DNA of 64,000 bases from Paenibacillus sp. FSL R5-0517 (GCF_037974355.1 NZ_CP150235.1:6448001-6512000); one strand, 5' to 3'; positions 51,997 to 60,393 are shown, counted from the stretch's first letter. Notes: generated by a model not told the origin, from the letters alone. Translations and numbers: made by a program.

Positions 51997-54238
51997 GCTG
52001 ATTCCTCCTTTCCTTCGCATGGAAAATCGTACGCCAGGGAATGCCCTCGGCCGTACGTAATCTTTGTTCCAACGCAGTATGCTGTGCAATGAGCATCTCG
52101 GCAGACGGGGAACGAACCAACTCCTGTCGAATCGCCTTCAAGGCCAATCGCATGTAACATACAGCGGCTCCAGCCCGCGCTTGTCGGTGAGCAGGTTCCC
52201 GCTCCAGTGCCTGTTCGAACAGAGACAACGCCTGTTCATCGTATCCTTTGGCATACAGCGTTTCACCCAGCCAGAATAATCCTTCGGCATCGAGTTCATT
52301 CTCGGTCATACACTGAATCAGGATGTTCGCGGCTGCTATGGTATAGCCCTGACGATATAACAGACTTGAAAACTCCCTCCGTAAAGTTACGGCAGTTCCC
52401 CAATACTCCCTCACCATCATTGCCCGCAGCTTATGCAGTTGCTCGGCAAGTGTAAGCTGTCCCGTATATAACGCCCGCTCTACAACCTTCTCTGTGATTA
52501 TCTCTGCCTGCGAACCCCATTGCATAAGCTTCTGTTCTTGTGGCACTGGTACAACGCTTCGCGGCTCTTTGGACAGCTGAGTTAATACTCGATCCATGAC
52601 CTTCCAAATGTTTTTTTCCTGTGGATGCGAGGTTGCGAGGAATGTATCGCTTAATCGTAATCCATTAGCCCAACAAGCCAGTGCCCAATCCATTCTGTGC
52701 TCAGCCGGCATGTTGAATTCACTCACACATTCCGTGCCCCAGTGCTCTTCCGCCAATTGCAGTGCTTCGGATATCTTATTCGCACACAACATCCAATGTA
52801 TACGTTCCGCTATATGGATACGAGCAGTACGCGCATCTGTATCCAGCATTTTCAATGCCTGCTCATATGCTCCGCAGCCTGCCAGAACATAAATCACGTG
52901 CACCAGATGATCCTCATGCATCACTGCATATGAATGAGGCATTTCACCACCAATCGATTTGCCTTGACTCGGCTCCTCAATTCCCATGCATCTGGCGAGT
53001 AATGTTTCTGTTATGCTCTCATCTGTTTCTCCGGATTGCTGCAATACATCTGCCAACCCAGCCCACGCCGGGGCATATGCAAACATGCTGTCCAATGCCA
53101 ATTCATACAGATGTGCAGACTCCTTTAGAAATCCTCGTTTCTGTGCAAGTCTTGCCATCGCGGAATAAGCTCTGTAGCTGTCGGAACCTGCTTCCGTTAC
53201 ATATGGCGAGTCTAATGCGCCGCCTCCATTACTCTGTTCATTACCTTGCAGTCCCTCCCGACATTCGGTTGCTCGGACGTAGGATTGGTATGCACGTTCC
53301 TCCAAACCTTGGTGCTCCAACGTCTCCCCATACAACAGGTGCAGATCGGCATAGGCTGGATAACGCTGTCTTTCCACAGCCAGAATTGCATGTGCCTCGT
53401 CATAACGTTCCGTTCCTACAAGGGTCTTAGCATAATCTTTAACCAGTGTAGGGCGATATGGCGCAAGCAGCTCTGTGAGACGTAATGATTCACGGAACGC
53501 TTCAATTGCCTGTTCGATCTGACCAAGCTGGCAATACGTTACTCCCAGATTGTACAGGTGAAAAGGCTGTGCAGGCTCATCTGCGAGTTCCCGTTCAATC
53601 AGCTTTAAATTACGTCTTGGTTTATGTTCCTTCGCAATTGTGGAGGCCAGGTATCCATCATGAATCAGACATAACGGCGCAAGTGGTTCCGACTCCATCA
53701 ATAAATGTTCTTCATCCTGTGTAGCGATCTTGCTGTCATTCATATCAGCGGCCCCATCCTGGCCAAATCTGCATGAGCTACTGCGTACCAACTGCTCATG
53801 GACGCGTCCCACATATTGATATCCCTGATGAGCACGGAATAGTCTCACTGGTTGGCAGATTACCCGCTCTTCCGCCCCATCACCGTATCGATTCTCTATG
53901 GTAATTCGTAATCTTGAAATGCTTCTATGGACTTTGGGCAAATATTTCAGCAGTTCTTCCAATCCCTGGCTGACGTACTCATCGGCATCCAGACACAGGA
54001 CCCATTCTGTACCTGCCAGAGGCAGACTGATATTTCGTGCTTGGGCAAAGTCATCTTGCCATTCGGCGTGCAACACCGTTGCTCCGTACGTTTTGCCGAT
54101 CTCGGGTGTGCGATCAGAGGAACCCGTATCCGTGATAAAACATTCCATGCCGAAAGGCTTCAAACTGTCGAGACAGCGGGGCAGGTGATGTTCTTCATTT
54201 TGAACAATCATATGGATTCCAAGCAAACGGTTCTTCAA
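51953..54238 (-). CDS. SunS-like GT2-TPR glycosyltransferase, first of three
   Basis: TTG 54238 is chosen because GGAGGTGG lies just upstream and the product then begins directly with the GT-A domain (LLGIHMIVQNEEHHLPRCLDSL). The longer open frame crosses a terminator. In the 761-residue protein, TDTGSSDRTPEIG, WVLCLDADEYVS, YVGRVHEQLV and a IHDGYLAS-type segment mark the catalytic domain. Many TPR-like helical pairs follow (FHLYNLGVTYCQLGQIEQAIEAFRE, LFWLGETLYAKGYDEQALSLFEQAL). It follows the repeat protein gene after an intercistronic terminator, so it is expected at lower levels than that protein. Confidence 0.85.
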   Translation of the reverse strand: MKNRLLGIHMIVQNEEHHLPRCLDSLKPFGMECFITDTGSSDRTPEIGKTYGATVLHAEWQDDFAQARNISLPLAGTEWVLCLDADEYVSQGLEELLKYLPKVHRSISRLRITIENRYGDGAEERVICQPVRLFRAHQGYQYVGRVHEQLVRSSSCRFGQDGAADMNDSKIATQDEEHLLMESEPLAPLCLIHDGYLASTIAKEHKPRRNLKLIERELADEPAQPFHLYNLGVTYCQLGQIEQAIEAFRESLRLTELLAPYRPTLVKDYAKTLVGTERYDEAHAILAVERQRYPAYADLHLLYGETLEHQGLEERAYQSYVRATECREGLQGNEQSNGGGALDSPYVTEAGSDSYRAYSAMARLAQKRGFLKESAHLYELALDSMFAYAPAWAGLADVLQQSGETDESITETLLARCMGIEEPSQGKSIGGEMPHSYAVMHEDHLVHVIYVLAGCGAYEQALKMLDTDARTARIHIAERIHWMLCANKISEALQLAEEHWGTECVSEFNMPAEHRMDWALACWANGLRLSDTFLATSHPQEKNIWKVMDRVLTQLSKEPRSVVPVPQEQKLMQWGSQAEIITEKVVERALYTGQLTLAEQLHKLRAMMVREYWGTAVTLRREFSSLLYRQGYTIAAANILIQCMTENELDAEGLFWLGETLYAKGYDEQALSLFEQALEREPAHRQARAGAAVCYMRLALKAIRQELVRSPSAEMLIAQHTALEQRLRTAEGIPWRTIFHAKERRNQLASGTNFLMHDREG

Positions 54239-54255
54239 ATGCGACCACCTCCAAT

Positions 54256-54298
54256 ACAAAAAAAGTACATGAAGTCCACCAAAGGAACTCCATGTACC
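54256..54298 (-). terminator. Intercistronic terminator between the repeat protein and glycosyltransferase genes
   Basis: On the minus strand GTACATG (54291-54297) pairs with CATGTAC (54265-54271); the stem extends through GGAGTtCC/TGGACTTC. TTTTTTT follows, directly ahead of the next ribosome site. It could let most transcripts end after the structural genes. Confidence 0.75.
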
Positions 54299-54317
54299 TA
54301 TATGAAATATAAATGGG

Positions 54318-55763
54318 TTATGTGCCTTGTCCATTGAAGAACACATCAATCGTGCTTGGTGCACCAATGAGGCTGGAGCGGTAGGAAAGACGTGTGTATT
54401 TGAGAAAACGCTGTGGTACGAGTACATCTACTGATCCGGACAAAATGCCAGTCACAGTGGTCACATCCGTGTACCAGTTCGTTCCGTTGGCACTGATCTC
54501 AACCAGAGCATCCACCCGGTTTACACCCGGCCCCCGGTTATATACAAAGAAAGAATACGTGCCAAATACACTGGTCGTAACCGCTGGAAGCGCGGTGAAG
54601 GTGTTTGCTGTAGGTGTGCTTATGATCTGTGACTCCTGAAAACTCTTTTGTGAAATGGACGTCACACTGCTGAGCGTTCCTGCGGTGATCGTTGCGCCAA
54701 GCACACTCGTAATCGTACCATTTAGCAAGTTCGTCAACGTACCTGCAGTTACGGTTGCACCAAGGACACTTGTAATGGTTCCATTCAATAAGTTCGTAAG
54801 CGTTCCTGCGGTGATCGTTGCTCCGAGCACACTCGTAATCGTACCATTCAACAAGTTCGTTAATGTTCCCGCTGTTACCGTTGCTCCGAGTATACCTGTA
54901 ATGGTCCCCGCTGTAATCGTCGCTCCAAGCACGCTCGTGATTGTTCCTGCCGTGATTGTTGCTCCCAGTACACTTGTGATTGTACCATTCAGCAAGTTGG
55001 TGAGTGTCCCTGCTGTTACGGTTGCCCCAAGCACGCTGGTAATGGTTCCGGCCGTAATCGTTGCTCCTAGTACACTTGTGATTGTACCATTTAGCAGGTT
55101 CGTCAATGTTCCGGCGGTTACAGTCGCTCCGAGCACACTCGTGATTGTCCCGGCAGTAATCGTCGCTCCCAGTACACTTGTGATTGTACCATTCAGCAAG
55201 TTTGTCAGCGTTCCCGCTGTCACCGTAGCTCCGAGCACACTGGTAAGTGTACCATCAAGCAAGTTGGTGAGTGTCCCTGCAGTTACAGTCGCTCCGAGCA
55301 CACTCGTAATCGTTCCTGCCGTAATCGTTGCTCCCAGTACACTTGTGATTGTACCATTTAGCAGGTTCGTCAATGTTCCCGCAGTTACAGTCGCTCCAAG
55401 CACACTCGTAATCGTTCCGGCCGTGATCGTCGCTCCCAATACACTTGTGATTGTACCATTGAGCAAATTCGTTAATGTACCTGCGGTTACGGTGGCTCCC
55501 AGCACACTGTTAATTGTACCTGCCGTGATGGTCGCTCCAAGTACACTCGTAATGGTTCCGTTCAGAATGTTGGTAATGGTTCCTGCGTTAATTGTGACGG
55601 TAGTCAGACCTGAGATATTACTAATGGTCCCGTCCAAAATAATGCCAACCACATTCCCGCTTGTATCGGTTCTGACAGGCTGGGCTGTGCCTGTACTATC
55701 CTGGCCGAAAATCAACGTCCTCAGATTATCCGGATTCGTATTAAACGTCGTAAAGTTAGGCAT
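54318..55763 (-). CDS. Thr-rich modular repeat protein, probable surface or spore-surface structural protein
   Basis: The 481-residue protein has three parts. Residues 1-60 begin MPNFTTFNTNPDNLRTLIFGQD and lack a signal peptide. About residues 61-361 are built from 17 copies of a 13-residue module (GTITSVLGATITA type) and 10 copies of an 8-residue module (GTLTNLLN type). The commonest order is 8+13+13. The C-terminal 110 residues form a domain (FFVYNRGPGVNRVDALVEIS, QRFLKYTRLSYRSS) that also occurs in the neighbouring gene. Alternating Thr/Ile/Val suggests stacked beta strands, and the dense threonines are candidate O-glycosylation sites for the adjacent glycosyltransferases. Codons differ between modules although the residues repeat. 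Confidence 0.82.
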   Translation of the reverse strand: MPNFTTFNTNPDNLRTLIFGQDSTGTAQPVRTDTSGNVVGIILDGTISNISGLTTVTINAGTITNILNGTITSVLGATITAGTINSVLGATVTAGTLTNLLNGTITSVLGATITAGTITSVLGATVTAGTLTNLLNGTITSVLGATITAGTITSVLGATVTAGTLTNLLDGTLTSVLGATVTAGTLTNLLNGTITSVLGATITAGTITSVLGATVTAGTLTNLLNGTITSVLGATITAGTITSVLGATVTAGTLTNLLNGTITSVLGATITAGTITSVLGATITAGTITGILGATVTAGTLTNLLNGTITSVLGATITAGTLTNLLNGTITSVLGATVTAGTLTNLLNGTITSVLGATITAGTLSSVTSISQKSFQESQIISTPTANTFTALPAVTTSVFGTYSFFVYNRGPGVNRVDALVEISANGTNWYTDVTTVTGILSGSVDVLVPQRFLKYTRLSYRSSLIGAPSTIDVFFNGQGT

Positions 55764-55808
55764 GTGCCTCGTCCTCCTCCCTGGTCAAATCTGTGTAATC
55801 CTACTCCC

Positions 55809-56306
55809 TTACGGCATACGCTGCGCCTGAAAGTAAACATCAAGCCGGGTCGGTTGATCCGGTTCAACGGATCGAATTGCAAGCCGGGTATAATGCAAAA
55901 ATCGCAAAGGTACCAGCGCTTTGGTCTGTCCTCCCTCGACCACCTCCTGGCTGTCCACAGCATAGTCCAAGGCATTGGGGCTGATCTGGATCTGTACCAG
56001 AGCCGGATGTTTTCCGCGATTCACAACGCCATAGGTGTACATGCTGAGTGATGAGGTGTCTTGTGCCGGGAGGGAATTCATGCTGCTGCTGGTTTCGGCT
56101 CCGACATACGTATGCTCTGTAAAACAATGAATAGCACCAGGGAGTTTCGTACGTGAGGAAGTACCCTGCTTGAACCGGGGACGAGTAATCCGGGAACAAG
56201 GGGGTTTCAGCAATTTAGCGCGGCAGGAATGACGTGAGCGGCGACGGCTTGCATATTTGGTTGGTTGCTTCGTTCTCTTCTTGCTTCGCTTCGCTGTTCG
56301 ACTCAT
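55809..56306 (-). CDS. Basic-tailed protein sharing the C-terminal domain of the repeat protein
   Basis: The 165-residue protein has an N-terminal tail of about 55 residues that is extremely rich in Arg, Lys and Ser (KRSKKRTKQPTKYASRRRSR), as in several spore coat proteins. The C-terminal domain has YGVVNRGKHPALVQIQIS and ALVPLRFLHYTRLAIRS, which aligns with the end of the repeat protein encoded 45 nt downstream. It has no signal peptide. GGGGAAATCGAG precedes the ATG. It is the first gene of the minus-strand set. It may anchor or nucleate the repeat protein; that is inference from the shared domain and order. Confidence 0.75.
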   Translation of the reverse strand: MSRTAKRSKKRTKQPTKYASRRRSRHSCRAKLLKPPCSRITRPRFKQGTSSRTKLPGAIHCFTEHTYVGAETSSSMNSLPAQDTSSLSMYTYGVVNRGKHPALVQIQISPNALDYAVDSQEVVEGGQTKALVPLRFLHYTRLAIRSVEPDQPTRLDVYFQAQRMP

Positions 56307-56336
56307 CTCGATTTCCCCTTAAAAAATGTGCTTACG

Positions 56337-56435
56337 CATCGTATGCCCGGATTGGATATACGGGCACGGCATCTGCCGTTATTTTGGAATTAGCAGTCCG
56401 TTCCCAAACGCTTTCTCTTGTTGATACATACAATG
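56337..56435. promoter_or_regulatory. Divergent sporulation-like -10 elements
   Basis: CATACAATG (56427-56435, plus strand) and CATACGATG (56337-56345, minus strand) each resemble the sigma-E/sigma-K -10 (CATAnnnTA type). The plus copy has AC 17 bp upstream (56408-56409), as expected for sigma-K. The minus copy has no clear -35. Each faces one of the two divergent gene sets. The intergenic region 56307-56505 holds nothing else I can name. Confidence 0.3.
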
Positions 56436-56505
56436 CAAGTAATGAGGACATGCGAAACAAATAGTATCGCGAGACCAGTTTCATCTATTCAGAGGGGGGG
56501 ACAAG

Positions 56506-57039
56506 ATGACAAACTCTAATGTGTTCAACCAGTCTAATGGGCCCCTGTTCACTCAACTGACCAACACTTATGCAGCCCCGGGTATTGAGGCTTCAGCAGA
56601 TGCCGGTGCAGCTGCGGCTGGCAGTTTTTTTGCCCTGACGACCAATAATACATCGATCCCTTCCAGCCAAAACCTCCTTCTTCAAATCCTGAATGCAAGT
56701 GGAAGTGGCAGAACAGTACGAATTGCCAGCCTTTCGGGAGGTACAACGGCTGCAGCCACACTGGCCGTATATTCCGGGGGCACGGTGACGGCAGGAAGTA
56801 CACCTACACCCGTCAATACATTGCTTGGCAACGCCAATTCCAGCATCGTTACTACAAGGCAAAATACCGGCACGCTTGGGGGGACTTTCACAAGTTTGCT
56901 CAGCATACCTCTCACTGCGGGAATGTATTTTTTGGATTTAAACGGTTCCATTCTTGTTCCACCGGGACAATCACTATCCATTAGTTTGGGAACTGGAAGT
57001 CAGACTGCAGCCATTAATCTCTTCTGGTGGGAATTCTAA
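56506..57039 (+). CDS. Beta-rich surface-type protein, paralog 1
   Basis: The 177-residue protein has no signal peptide or membrane helix. It is rich in Thr, Ser, Ala and Gly and shows alternating strand patterns ending in PPGQSLSISL and INLFWWEF. Together with the next gene it defines a small paralogous pair: both start N-NVFN, have NTY..PGI near residue 25, a GSGRT...SLSGG motif near residue 70 and a C-terminal WWE. The pattern suggests a jelly-roll or similar sandwich, as in exosporium tip domains, but I recognise no named family. GAGGGGGGGAC precedes the ATG. It is transcribed away from the repeat protein set. Confidence 0.75.
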   Translation: MTNSNVFNQSNGPLFTQLTNTYAAPGIEASADAGAAAAGSFFALTTNNTSIPSSQNLLLQILNASGSGRTVRIASLSGGTTAAATLAVYSGGTVTAGSTPTPVNTLLGNANSSIVTTRQNTGTLGGTFTSLLSIPLTAGMYFLDLNGSILVPPGQSLSISLGTGSQTAAINLFWWEF

Positions 57040-57069
57040 GCATGATGCTTATAAAAGGAGGTGCACACT

Positions 57070-57651
57070 GTGCCGAACAATAATGTATTTAATCCATTAA
57101 ATCTGCCTGTCTATACGTCCAATACGAACACGTATATCTCTCCCGGCATTGTTGCTCCTCCGGAGAATAGTGCTGGCAGTACCGGCAATCTATACAATGC
57201 AGGTTCCACCAACTCCACAACACTGGGATTACTGGGAGGAACGGTGATTGCCACCGTTCAATTAGCCAATCCAGTTGGGAGTGGGAGAACCCTGTATGTA
57301 TCACGGCTCTCTGGTGGAATCACAGTGGCACTGAATCTGTTGTCATCCTTCAGCGGTTCCATGAGTCTGACCGCGAACGGAACGCTAAGCTCTCCCAGTA
57401 CACTCACGGCGGTCAACAGCAATCTTTCCAGCAGCAATACCAGTGCAGCCATCGTACGATTCTCTTCTTCTGCGCCTTCAGGAGCGACCTCATTGATGGC
57501 GATGCCCCTTCAAGCGGGGCCTTTCCAATCCAATGAATTTGGCCGTTATGTGCTTCCTCCAGGTCAAGCCATTAACCTCTCTGTCAGCGGATCACTTTCG
57601 GTTGGTGGACTGTTGGCCTCTACGGCTTATTTCACTTGGTGGGAAGTCTGA
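57070..57651 (+). CDS. Beta-rich surface-type protein, paralog 2
   Basis: GTG 57070 is favoured as the start because AAAAGGAGG lies 8 nt upstream and the N-terminus (after Met PNNNVFNPLN) then aligns with paralog 1 (MTNSNVFNQSN). The 193-residue product contains NTYISPGI, GSGRTLYVSRLSGG, a Ser/Thr-rich middle (NSNLSSSNTSAAIV) and PPGQAINLSVSG before the C-terminal FTWWEV. It follows paralog 1 by 30 nt, so the two are probably cotranscribed, and ends before a bidirectional terminator. It probably contributes to the same structure as the repeat protein; this is inferred from position and composition. Confidence 0.75.
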   Translation: MPNNNVFNPLNLPVYTSNTNTYISPGIVAPPENSAGSTGNLYNAGSTNSTTLGLLGGTVIATVQLANPVGSGRTLYVSRLSGGITVALNLLSSFSGSMSLTANGTLSSPSTLTAVNSNLSSSNTSAAIVRFSSSAPSGATSLMAMPLQAGPFQSNEFGRYVLPPGQAINLSVSGSLSVGGLLASTAYFTWWEV

Positions 57652-57683
57652 TTTGTTCAACGATGCACAACCAGTACAACGTG

Positions 57684-57728
57684 CAAACAACCGCCTTCGG
57701 ATGAAAACGGAAGCGGCTGTTCGTTTTA
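57684..57728. terminator. Terminator between paralog 2 and the MFS gene
   Basis: AACAACCGCCTTC pairs with GAAGCGGCTGTT (one G-T and one bulge) around an ATGAAAAC loop, followed by CGTTTT. It sits between convergent genes. Confidence 0.65.
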
Positions 57729-57772
57729 TTGTAGATACAATGAATGTTTAACATGTTGACCCGAGAAAGCAG

Positions 57773-59098
57773 TCAGACCGATTCCTGCGGAATGGTCTCT
57801 TTCGCTTCCGATAGGAGAGGCGGCTTCGCCTCCCATAGGATGCGCTGTAGCAGTATTCCGGCAAGGCCAATCACCAGCGTAGCGAGACCGATATATTGAA
57901 AGGTGGGACTCGGTCCTGCAACTCGAATGAGCGCTCCACCTGCAAGTGGGGCTACAACAAGTACAACACTGAATAGTGAATTTTGAATGCCGAAGACACG
58001 TCCTACATAGGCAGGAGGGGTTTCCTTTTGCAACAAATAATTCAGTGTTACCATAAAGAGCCCATTGCCTACCCCAATGCACAACCCCCACATTAAGACC
58101 CAAATTTCAGGTGTTTGTGGGCCAATCCACCCTAATGCAGCAATCCCAGCCCCGATGAACAGATATCCTCCACCTAGCCCCCACCCATACCCAATTCTCG
58201 GCAAACGATTTAACAGCAAAATGATGACTATGGCTCCGGCACCTCCCGATGAACCCAACCAACCTAACAGCGATTCATTCCCCGGCTTGATTTCCCGAAA
58301 CAGAGTCGTAAATTGATAATCGATCATCAGGATAGCCATGAGTCCAAAACAGCCGAACAGCATCGTGCTCAGTACGGGGCGACTGCTCTGTATAAAACGC
58401 CAGCCTTGCTGCCACTGGGTAAACAACGATTCGGGGATATCCCTTGCATCAGCCGTACTTCCGTCTGGTTCAACAGCCTCCGGCTTCTCCATCAACCGTC
58501 GCAAGGGCCATAACACTGCGCCCGACAGCAGGCGGGTACAAGCATTGATTAATATACAGATCTGTGGTGAAAAGAAGGCCAAAATGACTGCACCTAGCAG
58601 CGGTCCCGCCACTTTCGAGCACTGGTTCACAAAACCATTTAGGGACGATGCCTGAAACAGATGCTCCTCTGCCACCACCTGGCGGGTTAGCGCCTGCTGG
58701 GCGGGAACATGGAACACTCCCATCATGGCCCGCAGGGCAAGCAGTGGAAGCAACCACAGCGGACTTGGTGCAAATAAAATTGCAATGGTTAATCCCACCG
58801 TGATTACATCACACAGGAGCATGATTTTCACTTTGTGCAGCCGATCAGCCAGTGCACCAGCAACGGAGCCCAGCAGTATGCCCGGTACGGCCATACATAC
58901 AGGAATAAGGGCAATAATCAGCGGATCGGCACCCCATCGGTAGGCCACCATGACCTGAATGGCGAGTGCATCAAACCAGTCTCCAAACGTAGCCAGCGAA
59001 TAGGCAATAAACATGCGGACAAACCGGAGATTGGTCCATAAACTTCTGGAGGGTTCGGTGGATTCAGTGGATGTGGGTTCATTTGAAATGACGGTCAT
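57773..59098 (-). CDS. MFS transporter (MFS_3/EntS-like exporter)
   Basis: The 441-residue protein has twelve predicted membrane helices. The early segment FVRMFIAYSLATFGDWFDALAIQVMVAYRWGADPLIIALIPVCMAVPGILLGSVAGALADRLHKVK contains the family motif between helices 2 and 3 (GALADRLHKVK). FHVPAQQALTRQVV and PAYVGRVFGIQNSLFSVVLVVAPLAGG are typical of the EntS/MFS_3 exporters. It probably extrudes a drug or small metabolite. GGAGGAAGT precedes the ATG. It follows a winged-helix regulator gene by 69 nt on the same strand, so that regulator may control it. Confidence 0.88.
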   Translation of the reverse strand: MTVISNEPTSTESTEPSRSLWTNLRFVRMFIAYSLATFGDWFDALAIQVMVAYRWGADPLIIALIPVCMAVPGILLGSVAGALADRLHKVKIMLLCDVITVGLTIAILFAPSPLWLLPLLALRAMMGVFHVPAQQALTRQVVAEEHLFQASSLNGFVNQCSKVAGPLLGAVILAFFSPQICILINACTRLLSGAVLWPLRRLMEKPEAVEPDGSTADARDIPESLFTQWQQGWRFIQSSRPVLSTMLFGCFGLMAILMIDYQFTTLFREIKPGNESLLGWLGSSGGAGAIVIILLLNRLPRIGYGWGLGGGYLFIGAGIAALGWIGPQTPEIWVLMWGLCIGVGNGLFMVTLNYLLQKETPPAYVGRVFGIQNSLFSVVLVVAPLAGGALIRVAGPSPTFQYIGLATLVIGLAGILLQRILWEAKPPLLSEAKETIPQESV

Positions 59099-59167
59099 AC
59101 GTGTACTTCCTCCCTTGATTACAGCCGTGTGTGGTCTGTGTGTTACTTGACTGTAATCATAAGAGAG

Positions 59168-60346
59168 TTATATCAGAGGAAGATCAGAGGATGGGGAGAT
59201 AGGGGATAAAAATTTACGTATTTCATCTACAATTCGTTGTTTATAGGTGGGAACACCATAATTTTTACAAATATCTGCGTAAAATTGATGATATTTCCTG
59301 CACAGTCTGCCTTCAATTCGATGTTGTTCCATGAACAGGAGGATCTGATATGCAGCATTCAGATATAGCGGCACATTCAGCGACATTTTCAACACGTCCA
59401 GTCCGTCATCCATCCTAAGTTCCGCTTCACGCACTCGCCCTTGCCGAAGCAACCATAAACCTTCCATCACCTGAAAACGTCCGATCTCCCGCAGATAGGG
59501 GGCATCCTTCAATCCTGCTCGCAGCACTGCCATTTGAGCCTCAACAGCTTCACCGCTACCACCCCACAGTTCCACGTATAACGCTGCAAGGGTTACCGGC
59601 AGTCTGAAATTCTTGAGCTCGTCCGTCTCTATCAGACGATACGTCTCCTCCAGTTGCATCCGAGCACGCTCGTATTGACCTACCTCTGCATAGAGTTCAA
59701 TGATGTTCAAAATGCGGAGTTCTCGAAGCAATTCCGCAGATAATGCCGATGAATTCAATGCTTGCTCATATAAGGGTAAGCTTTCTGATGGTTCAATTAG
59801 CGAATGAACAAAAATAAGTAACCAGTATAAACGCTCTTCAAAAGAAATTTCCTTTGTTGTAATTAGCCATTCCAGATCGCCCTGTATAAAATGGATATAC
59901 AACTGATAGTACGGCTCAATCTGAATGCCTAGCGCTTCCTGCTGTTGAACCAGGGTCTGTATGGCATTTCCCTGCCCAAACAAGTGATATTTACGAAGTA
60001 ATCCGTGAATGACTTCCTGCATTTCCGGGTCCTGAGCAGAAGGACTAGCGGGCAGAACGGACTTGTTCTCTTGCACCGTAAGCCGATATCCGTATCCCCG
60101 TACCGTATCCAGACTAATCTCATCCCAACGTTTTAATTTCTTGCGCAGGCGGTAGATATGATCATCCACCGTGCGTTCAACCGGATACTCCAGCGGCCAT
60201 ACCCGGTCCAACAGTTGGCTGCGCGTGAAGACTTTATCCTTGTTCTCATATAAAAAATGAAAAAGCGCAAATTCCTTCGCCAGCAGGCGAATGGAATCCA
60301 TACGCCGGGTTACGGTGTATGTTCCTTCATCCAATTGTAAAGACAT
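59168..60346 (-). CDS. Transcriptional regulator: OmpR-type winged helix plus helical-repeat domain
   Basis: The 392-residue protein has at its N-terminus a winged helix of the OmpR/PhoB type (LLAKEFALFHFLYENKDKVFTRSQLLDRVWP, RTVDDHIYRLRKKLKRW, LDTVRGYGYRL; about residues 20-92). There is no receiver domain. The remaining 290 residues are helical and TPR-like (NIIELYAEVGQYERARMQLEETYRL). This resembles SARP/BTAD-type regulators that respond to a bound ligand or partner. AGGAGGAACC precedes the ATG. It lies just upstream of the MFS exporter gene on the same strand. Confidence 0.82.
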   Translation of the reverse strand: MSLQLDEGTYTVTRRMDSIRLLAKEFALFHFLYENKDKVFTRSQLLDRVWPLEYPVERTVDDHIYRLRKKLKRWDEISLDTVRGYGYRLTVQENKSVLPASPSAQDPEMQEVIHGLLRKYHLFGQGNAIQTLVQQQEALGIQIEPYYQLYIHFIQGDLEWLITTKEISFEERLYWLLIFVHSLIEPSESLPLYEQALNSSALSAELLRELRILNIIELYAEVGQYERARMQLEETYRLIETDELKNFRLPVTLAALYVELWGGSGEAVEAQMAVLRAGLKDAPYLREIGRFQVMEGLWLLRQGRVREAELRMDDGLDVLKMSLNVPLYLNAAYQILLFMEQHRIEGRLCRKYHQFYADICKNYGVPTYKQRIVDEIRKFLSPISPSSDLPLI

Positions 60347-60393
60347 GCCTGGTTCCTCCTATGTATTCTTCTCATCATATTTTCAACATACCA

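Noticed and set aside
54655-55830. 391-codon plus-strand open frame rich in Val/Ala/Pro/Ser opposite the repeat protein
   Set aside because: It is the antisense of the repetitive gene, has no ribosome site, and its repeats follow from the minus-strand modules. The minus-strand product has the shared C-terminal domain and a neighbour with the same domain.
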